Notes: generated by a model not told the origin, from the sequence alone. 8,621 bases of DNA from JBOGGN01 sp050744165 (GCA_050744165.1 JBOGGN010000233.1:1-8621), one strand, 5' to 3'; counted from the first letter of the stretch, positions 1 through 6,626 are shown. A program made the numbers and translations.

Positions 1-2
1 CC

Positions 3-722
3 GACCCAACCGTCGTCCTCGAGGGGTCGCTGGGCTTCGACAACATCACAGCCGGGTTCCAGGGCTCGCTCGACCTCAAGAACTCCGCCGTCCAGTTCGC
101 CCTCCTCCAGCCGGTGACGGTGTCGCCGGTGAGCGGGATCACACTGACCCTCACCACACTGATATTCAGCGGCACGCCGAGCGACACACCGAAAATACCG
201 GCCTCACTCACATTGGTGGCCAAGGGCACGGCCGTCGTCCCGATCCTGGGAGCGACGGCCACACACCCGCTCACCGCCTCGCTCACAGTTCACGGTGGGT
301 CGCTGGTGGTGGCGATGAACGGCATCAGCCTCAGCAGCCTGGGCGTCCCCCTCACCGGGCTGTTCGCCTACGCCAGCTCGACGGTGACCACATTCACAGC
401 CGGCCCAACACTGGGGAAGGTGACCCTGCAGAAGGGGTTCAACGGCTTCGCCGTCTACCACCCGACAGCCGGGGTGACGAGCGTCCTACAGACCGTCGGG
501 TTCACCCTCCCGCCCGCCGACGTCGTGACCTTCACCGCCTCGTCCACGGTCACCAATTTCGTCGCCGCGGCCCCGGGCGTGGTGCCCCCGACGGTGGCGT
601 GCATCGGACCGGTTACTGCCGCCACTGCCAGGTCGGTGGGGTTCTTTGTCGACGTGGTGGCGACCGAACACACCGTCGACGGGCTCGTCGAGGCACTGGT
701 TGGCCACCTCGAGAACCGTTAG
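3..722 (+). CDS. 3' end of a beta-rich repeat protein, unrecognised (5' truncated)
   Basis: The reading frame is open from the first complete codon at base 3 to the TAG at 720-722, so the visible 239 residues are the C-terminal part of a longer protein whose start lies outside the window. An internal ATG at 114 is probably not the start, because the protein-like pattern continues upstream of it. The sequence is rich in Thr, Val, Ala, Gly and Ser with alternating hydrophobic residues, has one Cys, and has no long charged or helical stretch, which suggests a beta-sheet fold. The motif ASSTVTxF occurs twice, encoded from 372 and from 537, 55 residues apart, so the protein seems built of degenerate repeats. 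This looks like an extracellular or structural protein, but I recognise no family and see no signal peptide or anchor in the visible part. No functional link to hemB is apparent. Confidence 0.6.
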   Translation, partial: DPTVVLEGSLGFDNITAGFQGSLDLKNSAVQFALLQPVTVSPVSGITLTLTTLIFSGTPSDTPKIPASLTLVAKGTAVVPILGATATHPLTASLTVHGGSLVVAMNGISLSSLGVPLTGLFAYASSTVTTFTAGPTLGKVTLQKGFNGFAVYHPTAGVTSVLQTVGFTLPPADVVTFTASSTVTNFVAAAPGVVPPTVACIGPVTAATARSVGFFVDVVATEHTVDGLVEALVGHLENR

Positions 723-766
723 GCGACGGCGTGGACGGCCGCGAAACCTTGGCGTTTTCTGTCAGC

Positions 767-786
767 GGGTGGCCTTTCGGCCGCCC
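767..786 (+). terminator. GC-rich hairpin, possible terminator of the upstream gene
   Basis: An 8-bp stem (767-774 with 779-786, GGGTGGCC and GGCCGCCC, one G-T wobble) closes a four-base loop between the upstream gene and hemB. No T-run follows, so intrinsic termination is uncertain. It could be a structure in the hemB leader instead. Confidence 0.35.
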
Positions 787-824
787 ACGTCCCTCGGCGC
801 AGTAGCGTCCTTCCCGACCCGGCG

Positions 825-1811
825 ATGGCGTTTCCCGAGCACCGAATGCGGCGGTTGCGGCGCACCCCAGCTCTGCGCCGGATGGTCGCCGAGACACGCC
901 TGTCGGTCGACGACCTGATCGCCCCATTGTTTGTGCGGGACGGGATCGACGTCCCCCAACCGATCGCTTCTTTGCCTGGGGTGGTGCAGCACACCCGCGA
1001 CTCGGTCGTCAAGGAAGCGCAGCGCCTCAGCTGGCTCGGGGTACCGGCGGTGGTTCTGTTCGGTGTGCCGAGCCGGAAGGACGCGACCGGCTCGGAGGCG
1101 TGGAACCCCGACGGGGTGGTGCAGATGGCGCTCGGCGACCTCAAGGACGTGCTCGGCGAATCCTTGGTCGTCATCGCCGACCTCTGCCTCGACGAGTACA
1201 CCGACCACGGGCACTGCGGGGTGCTCGACGAAGGGGGCCGGGTCGTCAACGACGCGACCTTGGAGCTGTACCAGCGGGTCGCTCTGGCCCAGGCGACGGC
1301 GGGCGCCGACATCGTTGCGCCGAGCGGGATGATGGACGGCCAGGTCGGGGCCATTCGGTCCGCCTTGGAAGAAGGCGGTTTCTCCGATGTGGCCATCCTC
1401 GCCTACGCGGCCAAGTACGCCTCGGCGCTGTACGGCCCCTTCCGAGAGGCGGTCGACGTCCAGATTGCGGGCGGCGGGGACCGCAAGGGCTACCAGCAGG
1501 ACCCTCGCAACCGCCGGGAAGCCCGGATGGAGGTGGCGCTGGACGTTACCGAGGGGGCGGACCTCGTCATGATCAAGCCTGCCCTGGCGTACCTCGACGT
1601 CATCGCCGACATCCGCAGCCGGGTCGACGTGCCCGTGGCGGCGTATCACGTAAGTGGTGAATATGCCATGATCAAGGCGGCGGCGGCCAACGGCTGGATC
1701 GACGGCGACTTGGTGGCGCTCGAACACCTGACCGCCATCAAGCGGGCGGGCGCCGACCTGATCCTCACCTACCTGGCCGGCGAGGTGGCCGAGGTGCTCG
1801 AGTATGGGTGA
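825..1811 (+). CDS. hemB: Delta-aminolevulinic acid dehydratase (porphobilinogen synthase) HemB
   Basis: This cytosolic enzyme condenses two 5-aminolevulinate molecules into porphobilinogen, the second common step of tetrapyrrole synthesis. The 328-residue product has the normal family length. Its start MAFPEHRMRRLRRTPALRR fits the usual HemB N-terminus, which favours ATG 825 over ATG 846, although no clear ribosome binding site precedes either. The two catalytic lysines are K197 in AYAAKYAS and K251 in VMIKPA. The metal loop reads DLCLDEYTDHGHCG, with C121 and C131 present and D123 where the all-Cys zinc enzymes have a second Cys. The GGGDRKGYQQDPRNRREA segment (216-233) matches the conserved substrate and lid region. 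The stop overlaps the hemL start by 8 bp, so the two genes are almost certainly cotranscribed and translationally coupled. HemL makes the HemB substrate. Confidence 0.97.
   Translation: MAFPEHRMRRLRRTPALRRMVAETRLSVDDLIAPLFVRDGIDVPQPIASLPGVVQHTRDSVVKEAQRLSWLGVPAVVLFGVPSRKDATGSEAWNPDGVVQMALGDLKDVLGESLVVIADLCLDEYTDHGHCGVLDEGGRVVNDATLELYQRVALAQATAGADIVAPSGMMDGQVGAIRSALEEGGFSDVAILAYAAKYASALYGPFREAVDVQIAGGGDRKGYQQDPRNRREARMEVALDVTEGADLVMIKPALAYLDVIADIRSRVDVPVAAYHVSGEYAMIKAAAANGWIDGDLVALEHLTAIKRAGADLILTYLAGEVAEVLEYG
1791..1806 (+). promoter_or_regulatory. Ribosome binding site and ATG of hemL inside the hemB 3' end
   Basis: GAGGTG at 1791-1796 lies 7 bases before ATG 1804, a good Shine-Dalgarno spacing. 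It supports starting hemL at 1804, upstream of the repeat tail, and not at the in-frame GTG 1945 downstream of the repeats, which has only weak purine context. Confidence 0.6.
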
Positions 1812-3246
1812 GCCGGCCGCGGCGGCCGATGGGACGGCGGCGGCCGATGGGACCACGGCGGCGGATGGGACCACGGCGGCGGATGGGACCACGGCGGCGG
1901 ATGGGACCACGGCGGCGGATGGGGCCGCGGCGGCCGGGACTGCGGTGGCCGAGGGGGCCGGGACGCCTGGGCAGGAGGCCACCAACAAGGCGTGGTTCGA
2001 CCGGGCGTGCCGGGTGGCTCCAGGTGGAGTCAACTCGCCGGTGCGGGCGTTCCGATCCGTCGGCGGCACTCCCTACTTCGTGGCCCGGGCCAAGGGGGCC
2101 TACGTGTGGGACGTCGAAGGGCGCCCGTACCTCGACTACGTCCAGTCGTATGGCGCCTCGATCCTCGGCCATGCCGACCCGTCGGTCGTGTCGGCTGTCG
2201 TTCGGGCTGCCGGGCGGGGCACCACCTACGGGGCGCCAACCACCGGCGAGGTACTTCTGGCCGAGGCCATCTGCTCGCGTGTCGAGGGCTGCGATATGGT
2301 GCGGCTGGTCTCGAGCGGCACCGAGGCCACCATGTCGGCGGTGCGGGTGGCCCGGGGGGTGACCGGCCGGGACCGGATCGTCGTGTTCGAGGGCTGCTAT
2401 CACGGTCACTCCGACGGGCTCCTGGCCGGGGGCGGCAGTGGGGTGGCGACCTTGGGTTTGCCGGCCAGCGCCGGAGTGCCCCGCGGAGCGGTGGCCGAGA
2501 CCTTGGTCGTGCCCTACAACCAGGTGCCCGACATCGGCAGCGACGTCGCGGCGGTCATCGTGGAGCCGGTGGCCGCCAACATGGGGCTGGTGCCGCCGGT
2601 GCCGTGGTTCCTGGAGGGCCTGCGGGCGGCGTGCGACCGGGCGGGGGCATTGCTTATCTTCGACGAAGTGATCACCGGGTTCCGGGTCGGCCCCGGCGGC
2701 GCCTCGGGGATGCTGGGTGTCCGGCCCGACCTGTGGTGCTTCGGGAAGGTGATTGGCGGGGGCCTCCCGGTGGGCGCCTTCGGCGGGCGAGGGGACGTGA
2801 TGTCGCTGCTGGCGCCGATTGGGCCGGTGTACCAGGCCGGGACGCTGTCGGGGAACCCCATCGCCACCGCGGCTGGCCTGGCGGTGCTGTCGCGGCTGGA
2901 CGCTGCGGTGTACGAGGAGATGGCGGCGCGGGCGGGGCGGCTGGCGGCGGGCCTGGCGCAAGCCTTGGGCGGCGCCGGGATAGAGGTCCAGGCCCCCGCA
3001 GTGGGACCGCTGGTAGGCGTCTTCTTCGGGTCCGAACCGGTGCAGGACTTCGCCGGGGCCAAGGCATCTGTAGACCTGGGGCGGTACCCCGGGCTCATGC
3101 ACGGGTTGCTTGACCGGGGGGTGGCGCTGGCGCCGGGGGCGTACGAGGTGTTGTTCCCGTCTCTCAGCCACACCGACGCCGACATCGAGCGCACCATCGA
3201 TGCTGCCGCCGAGGCGGCATCCGAGCTGGCGGCGACAACGGGTTAG
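1804..3246 (+). CDS. hemL: Glutamate-1-semialdehyde 2,1-aminomutase HemL with repeat-encoded N-terminal tail
   Basis: This PLP-dependent cytosolic enzyme isomerises glutamate-1-semialdehyde to 5-aminolevulinate, the last step of the C5 pathway, and so feeds HemB. The fold-type I aminotransferase core starts near residue 60 (NKAWFDRACRVAPGGVNSPVR). Visible landmarks are SSGTEAT (170-176), YHGHSDGLL (199-207), the cofactor aspartate in FDEVITGFR (D287), the PLP lysine K315 in FGKVIGGGLPVGAFGG, and GTLSGNP. K315 lies about 50 residues later than in enzymes of usual length, so the first roughly 50 residues are an extra tail. That tail is almost wholly Ala, Asp, Gly and Thr and comes from an 18-bp tandem repeat. 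The start at 1804 overlaps the hemB stop by 8 bp and has a good ribosome binding site. The alternative start GTG 1945 would remove the tail. Confidence 0.97.
   Translation: MGEPAAAADGTAAADGTTAADGTTAADGTTAADGTTAADGAAAAGTAVAEGAGTPGQEATNKAWFDRACRVAPGGVNSPVRAFRSVGGTPYFVARAKGAYVWDVEGRPYLDYVQSYGASILGHADPSVVSAVVRAAGRGTTYGAPTTGEVLLAEAICSRVEGCDMVRLVSSGTEATMSAVRVARGVTGRDRIVVFEGCYHGHSDGLLAGGGSGVATLGLPASAGVPRGAVAETLVVPYNQVPDIGSDVAAVIVEPVAANMGLVPPVPWFLEGLRAACDRAGALLIFDEVITGFRVGPGGASGMLGVRPDLWCFGKVIGGGLPVGAFGGRGDVMSLLAPIGPVYQAGTLSGNPIATAAGLAVLSRLDAAVYEEMAARAGRLAAGLAQALGGAGIEVQAPAVGPLVGVFFGSEPVQDFAGAKASVDLGRYPGLMHGLLDRGVALAPGAYEVLFPSLSHTDADIERTIDAAAEAASELAATTG
1828..1935 (+). repeat. Six-unit 18-bp in-frame tandem repeat (minisatellite) in the hemL 5' end
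   Basis: Six contiguous 18-bp units start at 1828, 1846, 1864, 1882, 1900 and 1918. The four central units are identical (gatgggaccacggcggcg) and the outer two are variants. Each unit encodes six residues, DGTTAA, so changes in copy number keep the hemL frame. The array lies between the coupled start of hemL and its catalytic core. Identical central units point to recent expansion by slippage or unequal exchange. Confidence 0.95.
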
Positions 3247-3281
3247 CCCCCTCAGGTCTCCGTTGGGTGCGCAGTATGTGC

Positions 3282-3298
3282 TACCATGTGTACGCATG
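3282..3298 (+). promoter_or_regulatory. Candidate -10 element and leaderless start of the toxin-antitoxin operon
   Basis: TACCAT at 3282-3287 fits a TANNNT -10 hexamer and ends 8 bases before the antitoxin ATG at 3296, so transcription would begin at or within a base or two of the start codon. No good Shine-Dalgarno sequence precedes that ATG, as expected for a leaderless mRNA, which is common in Actinobacteria. No convincing -35 sits at standard spacing; TTGGGT at 3263-3268 is only 13 bases away. The element is short, so the call is tentative. Confidence 0.4.
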
Positions 3299-3559
3299 GA
3301 GCGGATCGGTGTACGCGAACTTCGGCAGAACGCCAGCGAGTGGATCCGCCGCGCCCACGCAGGCGAAAGGATCGAGGTGACTCGACGCGGCGAGGTGATG
3401 GCGGTGCTGGGCCCCCCGGCCACTGGGGGTGCCATCGCTCAGCTTCGCAGGGCAGGCCGGCTAAAGCCGGCTCGGGTGAGGTCCCCACTCCCGCCGCCGG
3501 TCCCCACCCGTCGCCGAGCCACTGACGCCTTGGCCGAGATGCGGGGCGACGAGCGGTGA
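3296..3559 (+). CDS. Phd/YefM-like antitoxin of a type II toxin-antitoxin pair
   Basis: This 87-residue protein begins MERIGVRELRQNASEWIRR, the typical Phd/YefM start in which residues 1-55 form a small DNA-binding dimer (RIEVTRRGEVMAVLGP is the conserved strand-turn region). The C-terminal half is basic and proline-rich (RSPLPPPVP, then ATDALAEMRGDER); by family analogy this flexible tail wraps around the toxin. ATG 3296 is chosen because the Phd motif begins exactly there; upstream codons in the same frame overlap hemL and do not resemble the family. The stop overlaps the toxin start in GTGA. As in related modules, the antitoxin and toxin together probably repress their own promoter just upstream. 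Confidence 0.85.
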   Translation: MERIGVRELRQNASEWIRRAHAGERIEVTRRGEVMAVLGPPATGGAIAQLRRAGRLKPARVRSPLPPPVPTRRRATDALAEMRGDER

Positions 3560-3957
3560 CGATCTGGTATCTGGACTCTTCGGCGATTGTGAAGTTCGCC
3601 GTCGAGGAGCCGGAGAGTGCGGCGCTCGCCGCTTGGCGAGCGAGCCAGGACACCGATGATGTCCCGATGACCTCAGAGCTGTCGATTGCCGAGGTGCTTC
3701 GGGCCGTCGGTCGGGTTGGTGGCGACCGAGAGGTTGCGCTCGCTCATCTCGACGCGCTCGATCAGCTGGTGATGGATCGCGACCTTTTGCTCACCGCCGG
3801 CGACCTTGCGCCGGGCGAGCTGCGCACCCTCGACGCCATCCGCCTGGCGTCGGCGCTGGCCGCCGGCGACGACCTCGGCGGGGTGGTCACCTACGACGCG
3901 AGAGTGACAGCCGCGGCCCGTGACCTCGGCTTGACGACACTGGCGCCGCGTCCGTAA
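3556..3957 (+). CDS. vapC: VapC-like PIN-domain toxin (ribonuclease)
   Basis: This 133-residue PIN-domain protein starts with GTG 3556, sharing four bases (GTGA) with the antitoxin stop. The acidic residues expected for the metal-dependent PIN ribonuclease site are present: D7 in YLDSSAIVKF, E46 in LSIAEVLRA, D93 in LDAIRLASAL and D114 in VTYDARVTAAA. The length and motif order are normal for VapC toxins, which cleave specific RNAs when the antitoxin is lost. Pairing with a Phd-type rather than an AbrB- or RHH-type antitoxin is common. All four acidic residues are intact, so the toxin is probably functional. The target RNA cannot be inferred. The pair sits between the core hem operon and the accessory effector cassette. 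Confidence 0.92.
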   Translation: MTIWYLDSSAIVKFAVEEPESAALAAWRASQDTDDVPMTSELSIAEVLRAVGRVGGDREVALAHLDALDQLVMDRDLLLTAGDLAPGELRTLDAIRLASALAAGDDLGGVVTYDARVTAAARDLGLTTLAPRP

Positions 3958-4029
3958 GGGCTCGAGCACAAATAGATGGGGACCGCGATCGGGCGGGCCA
4001 GTGCTGATCTTCCCCGAGCCGTGTCACCG

Positions 4030-4051
4030 TCTCCGGGCCGACTCCCGGAGA
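4030..4051 (+). terminator. Hairpin after vapC, possible intrinsic terminator
   Basis: TCTCCGGG (4030-4037) pairs perfectly with CCCGGAGA (4044-4051) around a six-base loop. A T-rich stretch (4062-4075) follows about 10 bases later. Its place 70 bases after the vapC stop and before the effector A leader suits transcription termination. The gap between stem and T-run makes it imperfect. Confidence 0.4.
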
Positions 4052-4061
4052 GCCGAGGGCG

Positions 4062-6152
4062 TTGTATTTCCTCTTGCCGCCATCGTCCCCCCAGAGCTAC
4101 GTGCGAACACCGTGGGTGGTACCTTCAGCCCAGGGTCAGGGAGGCGTTTGGGTGGGCTCGGGTCGCAGTCGCATTCGGATTCACGCGGAGGACAAGCGTG
4201 GTTCGCATGAGCAGAGGCCCAATGAGTGCGGCCACATCAAGCAGGTCGGCGGGCACCCGGTGCTGCGGACATGGTCGAGGCGCCACGACGACCTGTTGGC
4301 GTTGCAGCGCAACGCCGGCAACGCCGCCTTGGTGCAGTTGCTGCGGACGACGGAGCCACCGAGGCAGTTCATGGGGCAGCAAGTCCTGCAGCGTAAGGGT
4401 GGAACGGGGCGGAGCAAGGGTGGTTTGGACGCTCAAGTGAGCGATCAGTTCCGCCGGATGTTGGCGGAGGGCGGGCGATCCACGGCTATCGGTAACCCGA
4501 CCTACCGGAAGGTCAAGTTCGGCTTGGTCGATTACGTGGCCAAGCAGGGGGCCAAACCCCTGGGGTGGCGGAAGAAGCGGATAGTGAAGCTGGAAGCGCT
4601 GGTCCAGGCGTGGCTGGGCAAGGGCAAGCATCTGAAGGACGCCACCAAGATCGGCATTGCGCACCGACAGGCGATGCTGTGGCTGCAGCCGAGGCTGGCG
4701 GGGGAGAAGGCCGCCCTACAGGGCGGCAAGGCCCGGCACGGTCAGGATGCGTCCGAGGCCAGCGAGGCCGAGCGCAGCGATGGCGCCGACACGGTACGTG
4801 ACGACTCGTTCCGGTTCGATTCGGCCAAGGAAGACGATGAAGACACCGTCCACGACTCCGGTGGGTTTGACGAGGACCGCTCCGAGGGCGACGGCTTCGA
4901 CGTCTCGCCGTCCTCGGACGAGGGCGACGACCTCGACGACGGACCAAGCAACTCCAAGGATGAAGACGACAAGGATGATGACGACGAGAGCTCGTCGTCA
5001 TCGAGCAGCTCATCGAGCTCCAGTTCGTCCCGGTCCGGTTCGTCCACGTCCGGTTCGTCGTCGTCGGGTTCTGGTTCGGGGAGGCCATTGCCGAAAACGA
5101 AGGAAGAGATCGTCAACTACCTCCTGCCCACGCAGGAGGAGCTGGCCATGCATGAAGAGACTCGAAATCTGAAGATCACCCTTCGCTACGAGCGGTTGGA
5201 GAGGCACCCGGACCTGAAGCCGCTGCTGACACCGGAAATACAGGATATGCACCCCAACAAAGAGGGCCCGTACAAGCAGTTGAAGTCACGCGACGCCAGC
5301 TATGCCAAAGAGTTCAAACATTGGTCTCCTGCCTTGAACGACCTCTATACCGGTTACCAGAACGCGCTCAAGAAAGCAAAGGTGGCTGACGATCGGGAAA
5401 AGGCGTTCCGGTACCTGTCCGTCTCTGCCGGCTGGACGGGCGAGGTATTCGAGCGGTACTGGGACAAGGTCAAGGCGAAGTACGGGCCGAACTCCGGGGG
5501 GGACGAGGAGTCCTCCAAATCGAAGAGCGAGTCCTCCAAGTCCAAGAGCGAAAAGTCCAAGAGCGAGTCGTCCAAGTCGAAGAGCGAAAAGTCCCGCTCC
5601 CGGTCCTCGTCGTTGTCCTCGTCCTCGTCCTCGTCCTCGTCGTCCGAGTCGAGCGTGGTCGACGAGGACGCCGTCACGGTGACGAACGTCGGCCCGAAGG
5701 AGCGGGCCCGGTATCAGCTGGACCTGCATAGCCCGATCACCCGAGGTGGGTCGAAGGAGCCGTATGACACCTCGGATATGGTAAGCCGGGCGTCAGGCCA
5801 GGGGTGGAGCATCTTCGTAATGACGAAGAACGGAGCCTTCTACAGCGGGACACATCAGGTCGGGATCTTCCATCATTCGTCGTTCACCGGCGGATCGAAC
5901 GTGGCCGGAGCGGGCGAGATGAAGATCGTCAATGGCAAGCTCCTCGAACTGACCAATAAGAGCGGTCACTACAAGCCTCTGAAGACACAGTCGATGCAGG
6001 TGATGCACGCGTTGGTCGAGGGGGGCGTCGACTTGCGCTCTGTGATGTACACCCACTTCGGCGAGAACGACAAGAAGTTCAAGGAGCCGGTGCCAGGCTT
6101 TGTACGGGACAACATGAGCCTGGTGCCCGGGTTTTTCTTTCCCCAGTGGTGA
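4062..6152 (+). CDS. Effector A: modular LQRxAGN-leader protein with IQM-like C-terminal domain; true start uncertain
   Basis: The coordinates give the uninterrupted frame (696 codons). The first ~66 codons are probably untranslated: they cover the conserved upstream block and do not resemble the paralogue. Likely starts are GTG 4260 in frame, or 4198/4207 with a frame correction. Domains, numbered from 4062: leader DLLALQRNAGNAALVQLL (77-94) followed by LQR (109-111); basic conserved domain 121-220; acidic then poly-Ser linker 228-341; conserved middle domain 342-476, ending FERYWDKVKAKYGP; Ser/Lys repeat and poly-Ser linker 480-532; C-terminal domain 537-696 with FVMTKNGAFYSG, GIFHHSSF (601-608), AGAGE and NKSGHYKP (632-639). 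There is no signal peptide or membrane segment. The leader type is one I associate with polymorphic toxins and eCIS cargo, and the C-terminal motifs recall plant IQM proteins. A secreted effector or toxin is inferred, not shown. Confidence 0.8.
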   Translation: MYFLLPPSSPQSYVRTPWVVPSAQGQGGVWVGSGRSRIRIHAEDKRGSHEQRPNECGHIKQVGGHPVLRTWSRRHDDLLALQRNAGNAALVQLLRTTEPPRQFMGQQVLQRKGGTGRSKGGLDAQVSDQFRRMLAEGGRSTAIGNPTYRKVKFGLVDYVAKQGAKPLGWRKKRIVKLEALVQAWLGKGKHLKDATKIGIAHRQAMLWLQPRLAGEKAALQGGKARHGQDASEASEAERSDGADTVRDDSFRFDSAKEDDEDTVHDSGGFDEDRSEGDGFDVSPSSDEGDDLDDGPSNSKDEDDKDDDDESSSSSSSSSSSSSSRSGSSTSGSSSSGSGSGRPLPKTKEEIVNYLLPTQEELAMHEETRNLKITLRYERLERHPDLKPLLTPEIQDMHPNKEGPYKQLKSRDASYAKEFKHWSPALNDLYTGYQNALKKAKVADDREKAFRYLSVSAGWTGEVFERYWDKVKAKYGPNSGGDEESSKSKSESSKSKSEKSKSESSKSKSEKSRSRSSSLSSSSSSSSSSESSVVDEDAVTVTNVGPKERARYQLDLHSPITRGGSKEPYDTSDMVSRASGQGWSIFVMTKNGAFYSGTHQVGIFHHSSFTGGSNVAGAGEMKIVNGKLLELTNKSGHYKPLKTQSMQVMHALVEGGVDLRSVMYTHFGENDKKFKEPVPGFVRDNMSLVPGFFFPQW
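4107..4137 (+). promoter_or_regulatory. Conserved upstream block of effector A (matches 6638-6668)
   Basis: The segment 4117-4137 matches 6647-6668 upstream of effector B at 20 of 22 aligned positions: one mismatch and one single-base gap, core CTTCAGnCCAGGGTC. Weaker similarity continues about 10 bases upstream. The gap shifts the frame, so the block is better explained as conserved DNA or RNA than as coding sequence. TACCTT (4120-4125) could serve as a -10. The block lies about 60-70 bases before the candidate start codons of effector A, so promoter, operator or leader RNA are all possible. Confidence 0.5.
4187..4209 (+). promoter_or_regulatory. Strong Shine-Dalgarno and start codons out of frame with the effector A body
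   Basis: GGAGGA at 4187-4192 precedes GTG 4198 at ideal spacing and ATG 4207 at looser spacing. Both start codons share one frame, and ATG 4207 begins MSR, as effector B does at 6715. This frame is not the one that encodes the LQRNAGNAA leader and the rest of effector A; translation from here would need a -1 shift before about 4260. Without a shift, reading from here ends at 4440. Confidence 0.55.
4745..5085 (+). repeat. Acidic and poly-Ser low-complexity linker in effector A
   Basis: The encoded segment moves from Asp/Glu/Ser-rich sequence into DDKDDDDE followed by an unbroken run of 14 serines, then alternating Ser, Gly, Arg and Thr. The serine codons mix TCG, TCA, AGC, TCC and AGT, so it is not a simple trinucleotide run. 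The equivalent position in effector B is also Asp/Ser-rich, but it differs in sequence and length. Confidence 0.85.
5502..5655 (+). repeat. Ser/Lys repeat and poly-Ser linker in effector A
   Basis: Degenerate units such as SSKSKSE and KSKSE are repeated, then Arg/Ser dipeptides, then a run of ten serines encoded largely by alternating TCC and TCG (5617-5646). The linker joins the middle and C-terminal domains and is strongly basic. The equivalent linker in effector B is acidic, so charge is not conserved at this position while the flanking domains are. Confidence 0.85.
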
Positions 6153-6610
6153 CTTCGGGGCGACCGACCATCAGCGAAGTCATCGGCGATTGGCTGCGGT
6201 CAAGGGACTTGCCTCATTCATGGGAGGACCCAGGGCGGCTGGTGGCATTTCCCGCCAGTTCCGAAGACCACAGCTGGACGGTGTACGCGTTGTGCATCGA
6301 CCAGGTGGGTCAGCTGCTGGTCCACTCCGTGCGAGACGACCGGATACCTGAAGGTCGCAGAGCGGCTGTTGGCACCTTCGTCACTCGGGCGAACTACGGG
6401 ATGGTGCTCGGCAACTTCGAAATGGACCTCGATGATGGCGAGCTGCGCTTCAAGACGAGCATCGACGTCGGGGGTGATCGGCTCTCGGAGGCCCTCCTTG
6501 AGCACTTGGTGCTAGCGAACATTGCGGCCTTCGGGCGCTACCTGCCGGGCATCGACGCGGTGGTGTCGGGCACCGAACCCGACGCCGCCATCGAATCCGT
6601 GGAGGGTTAG
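6149..6610 (+). CDS. YbjN-family protein coupled to effector A
   Basis: The product is about 153 residues. GTG 6149 is preferred over the adjacent in-frame GTG 6146 because it makes a four-base GTGA overlap with the effector A stop, the same coupling used in the toxin-antitoxin pair; no Shine-Dalgarno is visible. The C-terminal half resembles the YbjN family: RANYGMVLGNFEMDLDDGELRFKTSIDV, then LSEALLEHLVLANIAAFGRYLPGIDAVV, that is, a beta hairpin ending in F-K-T-S-I followed by long helices. YbjN proteins are soluble and share a fold with type III secretion chaperones. Its tight coupling to a putative effector, and its place before a second copy of that effector, suggest a dedicated chaperone or an immunity protein. 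Family assignment is moderately sure; the role is inference. Confidence 0.75.
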   Translation: MTSGRPTISEVIGDWLRSRDLPHSWEDPGRLVAFPASSEDHSWTVYALCIDQVGQLLVHSVRDDRIPEGRRAAVGTFVTRANYGMVLGNFEMDLDDGELRFKTSIDVGGDRLSEALLEHLVLANIAAFGRYLPGIDAVVSGTEPDAAIESVEG

Positions 6611-6626
6611 GGACCGCTTAGGCGCG

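Noticed and set aside
762..2069. 435-codon open frame on the minus strand across hemB
   Set aside because: It is an antisense shadow of hemB, with codon-biased low-complexity sequence and no recognisable domain.
1765..3435. 556-codon open frame on the minus strand across hemL
   Set aside because: It lies opposite a well-supported hemL, is dominated by Arg/Gly/Pro/His composition and mirrors the 18-bp repeat as RRRGPI units. This is the usual antisense shadow of GC-rich coding sequence.
3456..3471. GCCGGC-TAAA-GCCGGC hairpin as a terminator or regulator
   Set aside because: It lies inside the antitoxin coding sequence, has no T-run, and would cut off the coupled toxin; probably a by-product of codons.
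3976..4440. Separate 154-codon + strand gene before effector A
   Set aside because: Only the part from 4198 has start signals, and it aligns with the N-terminus of effector B. Its downstream part is the out-of-frame reading of the LQRNAGN leader, so it is treated as the displaced 5' end of effector A.
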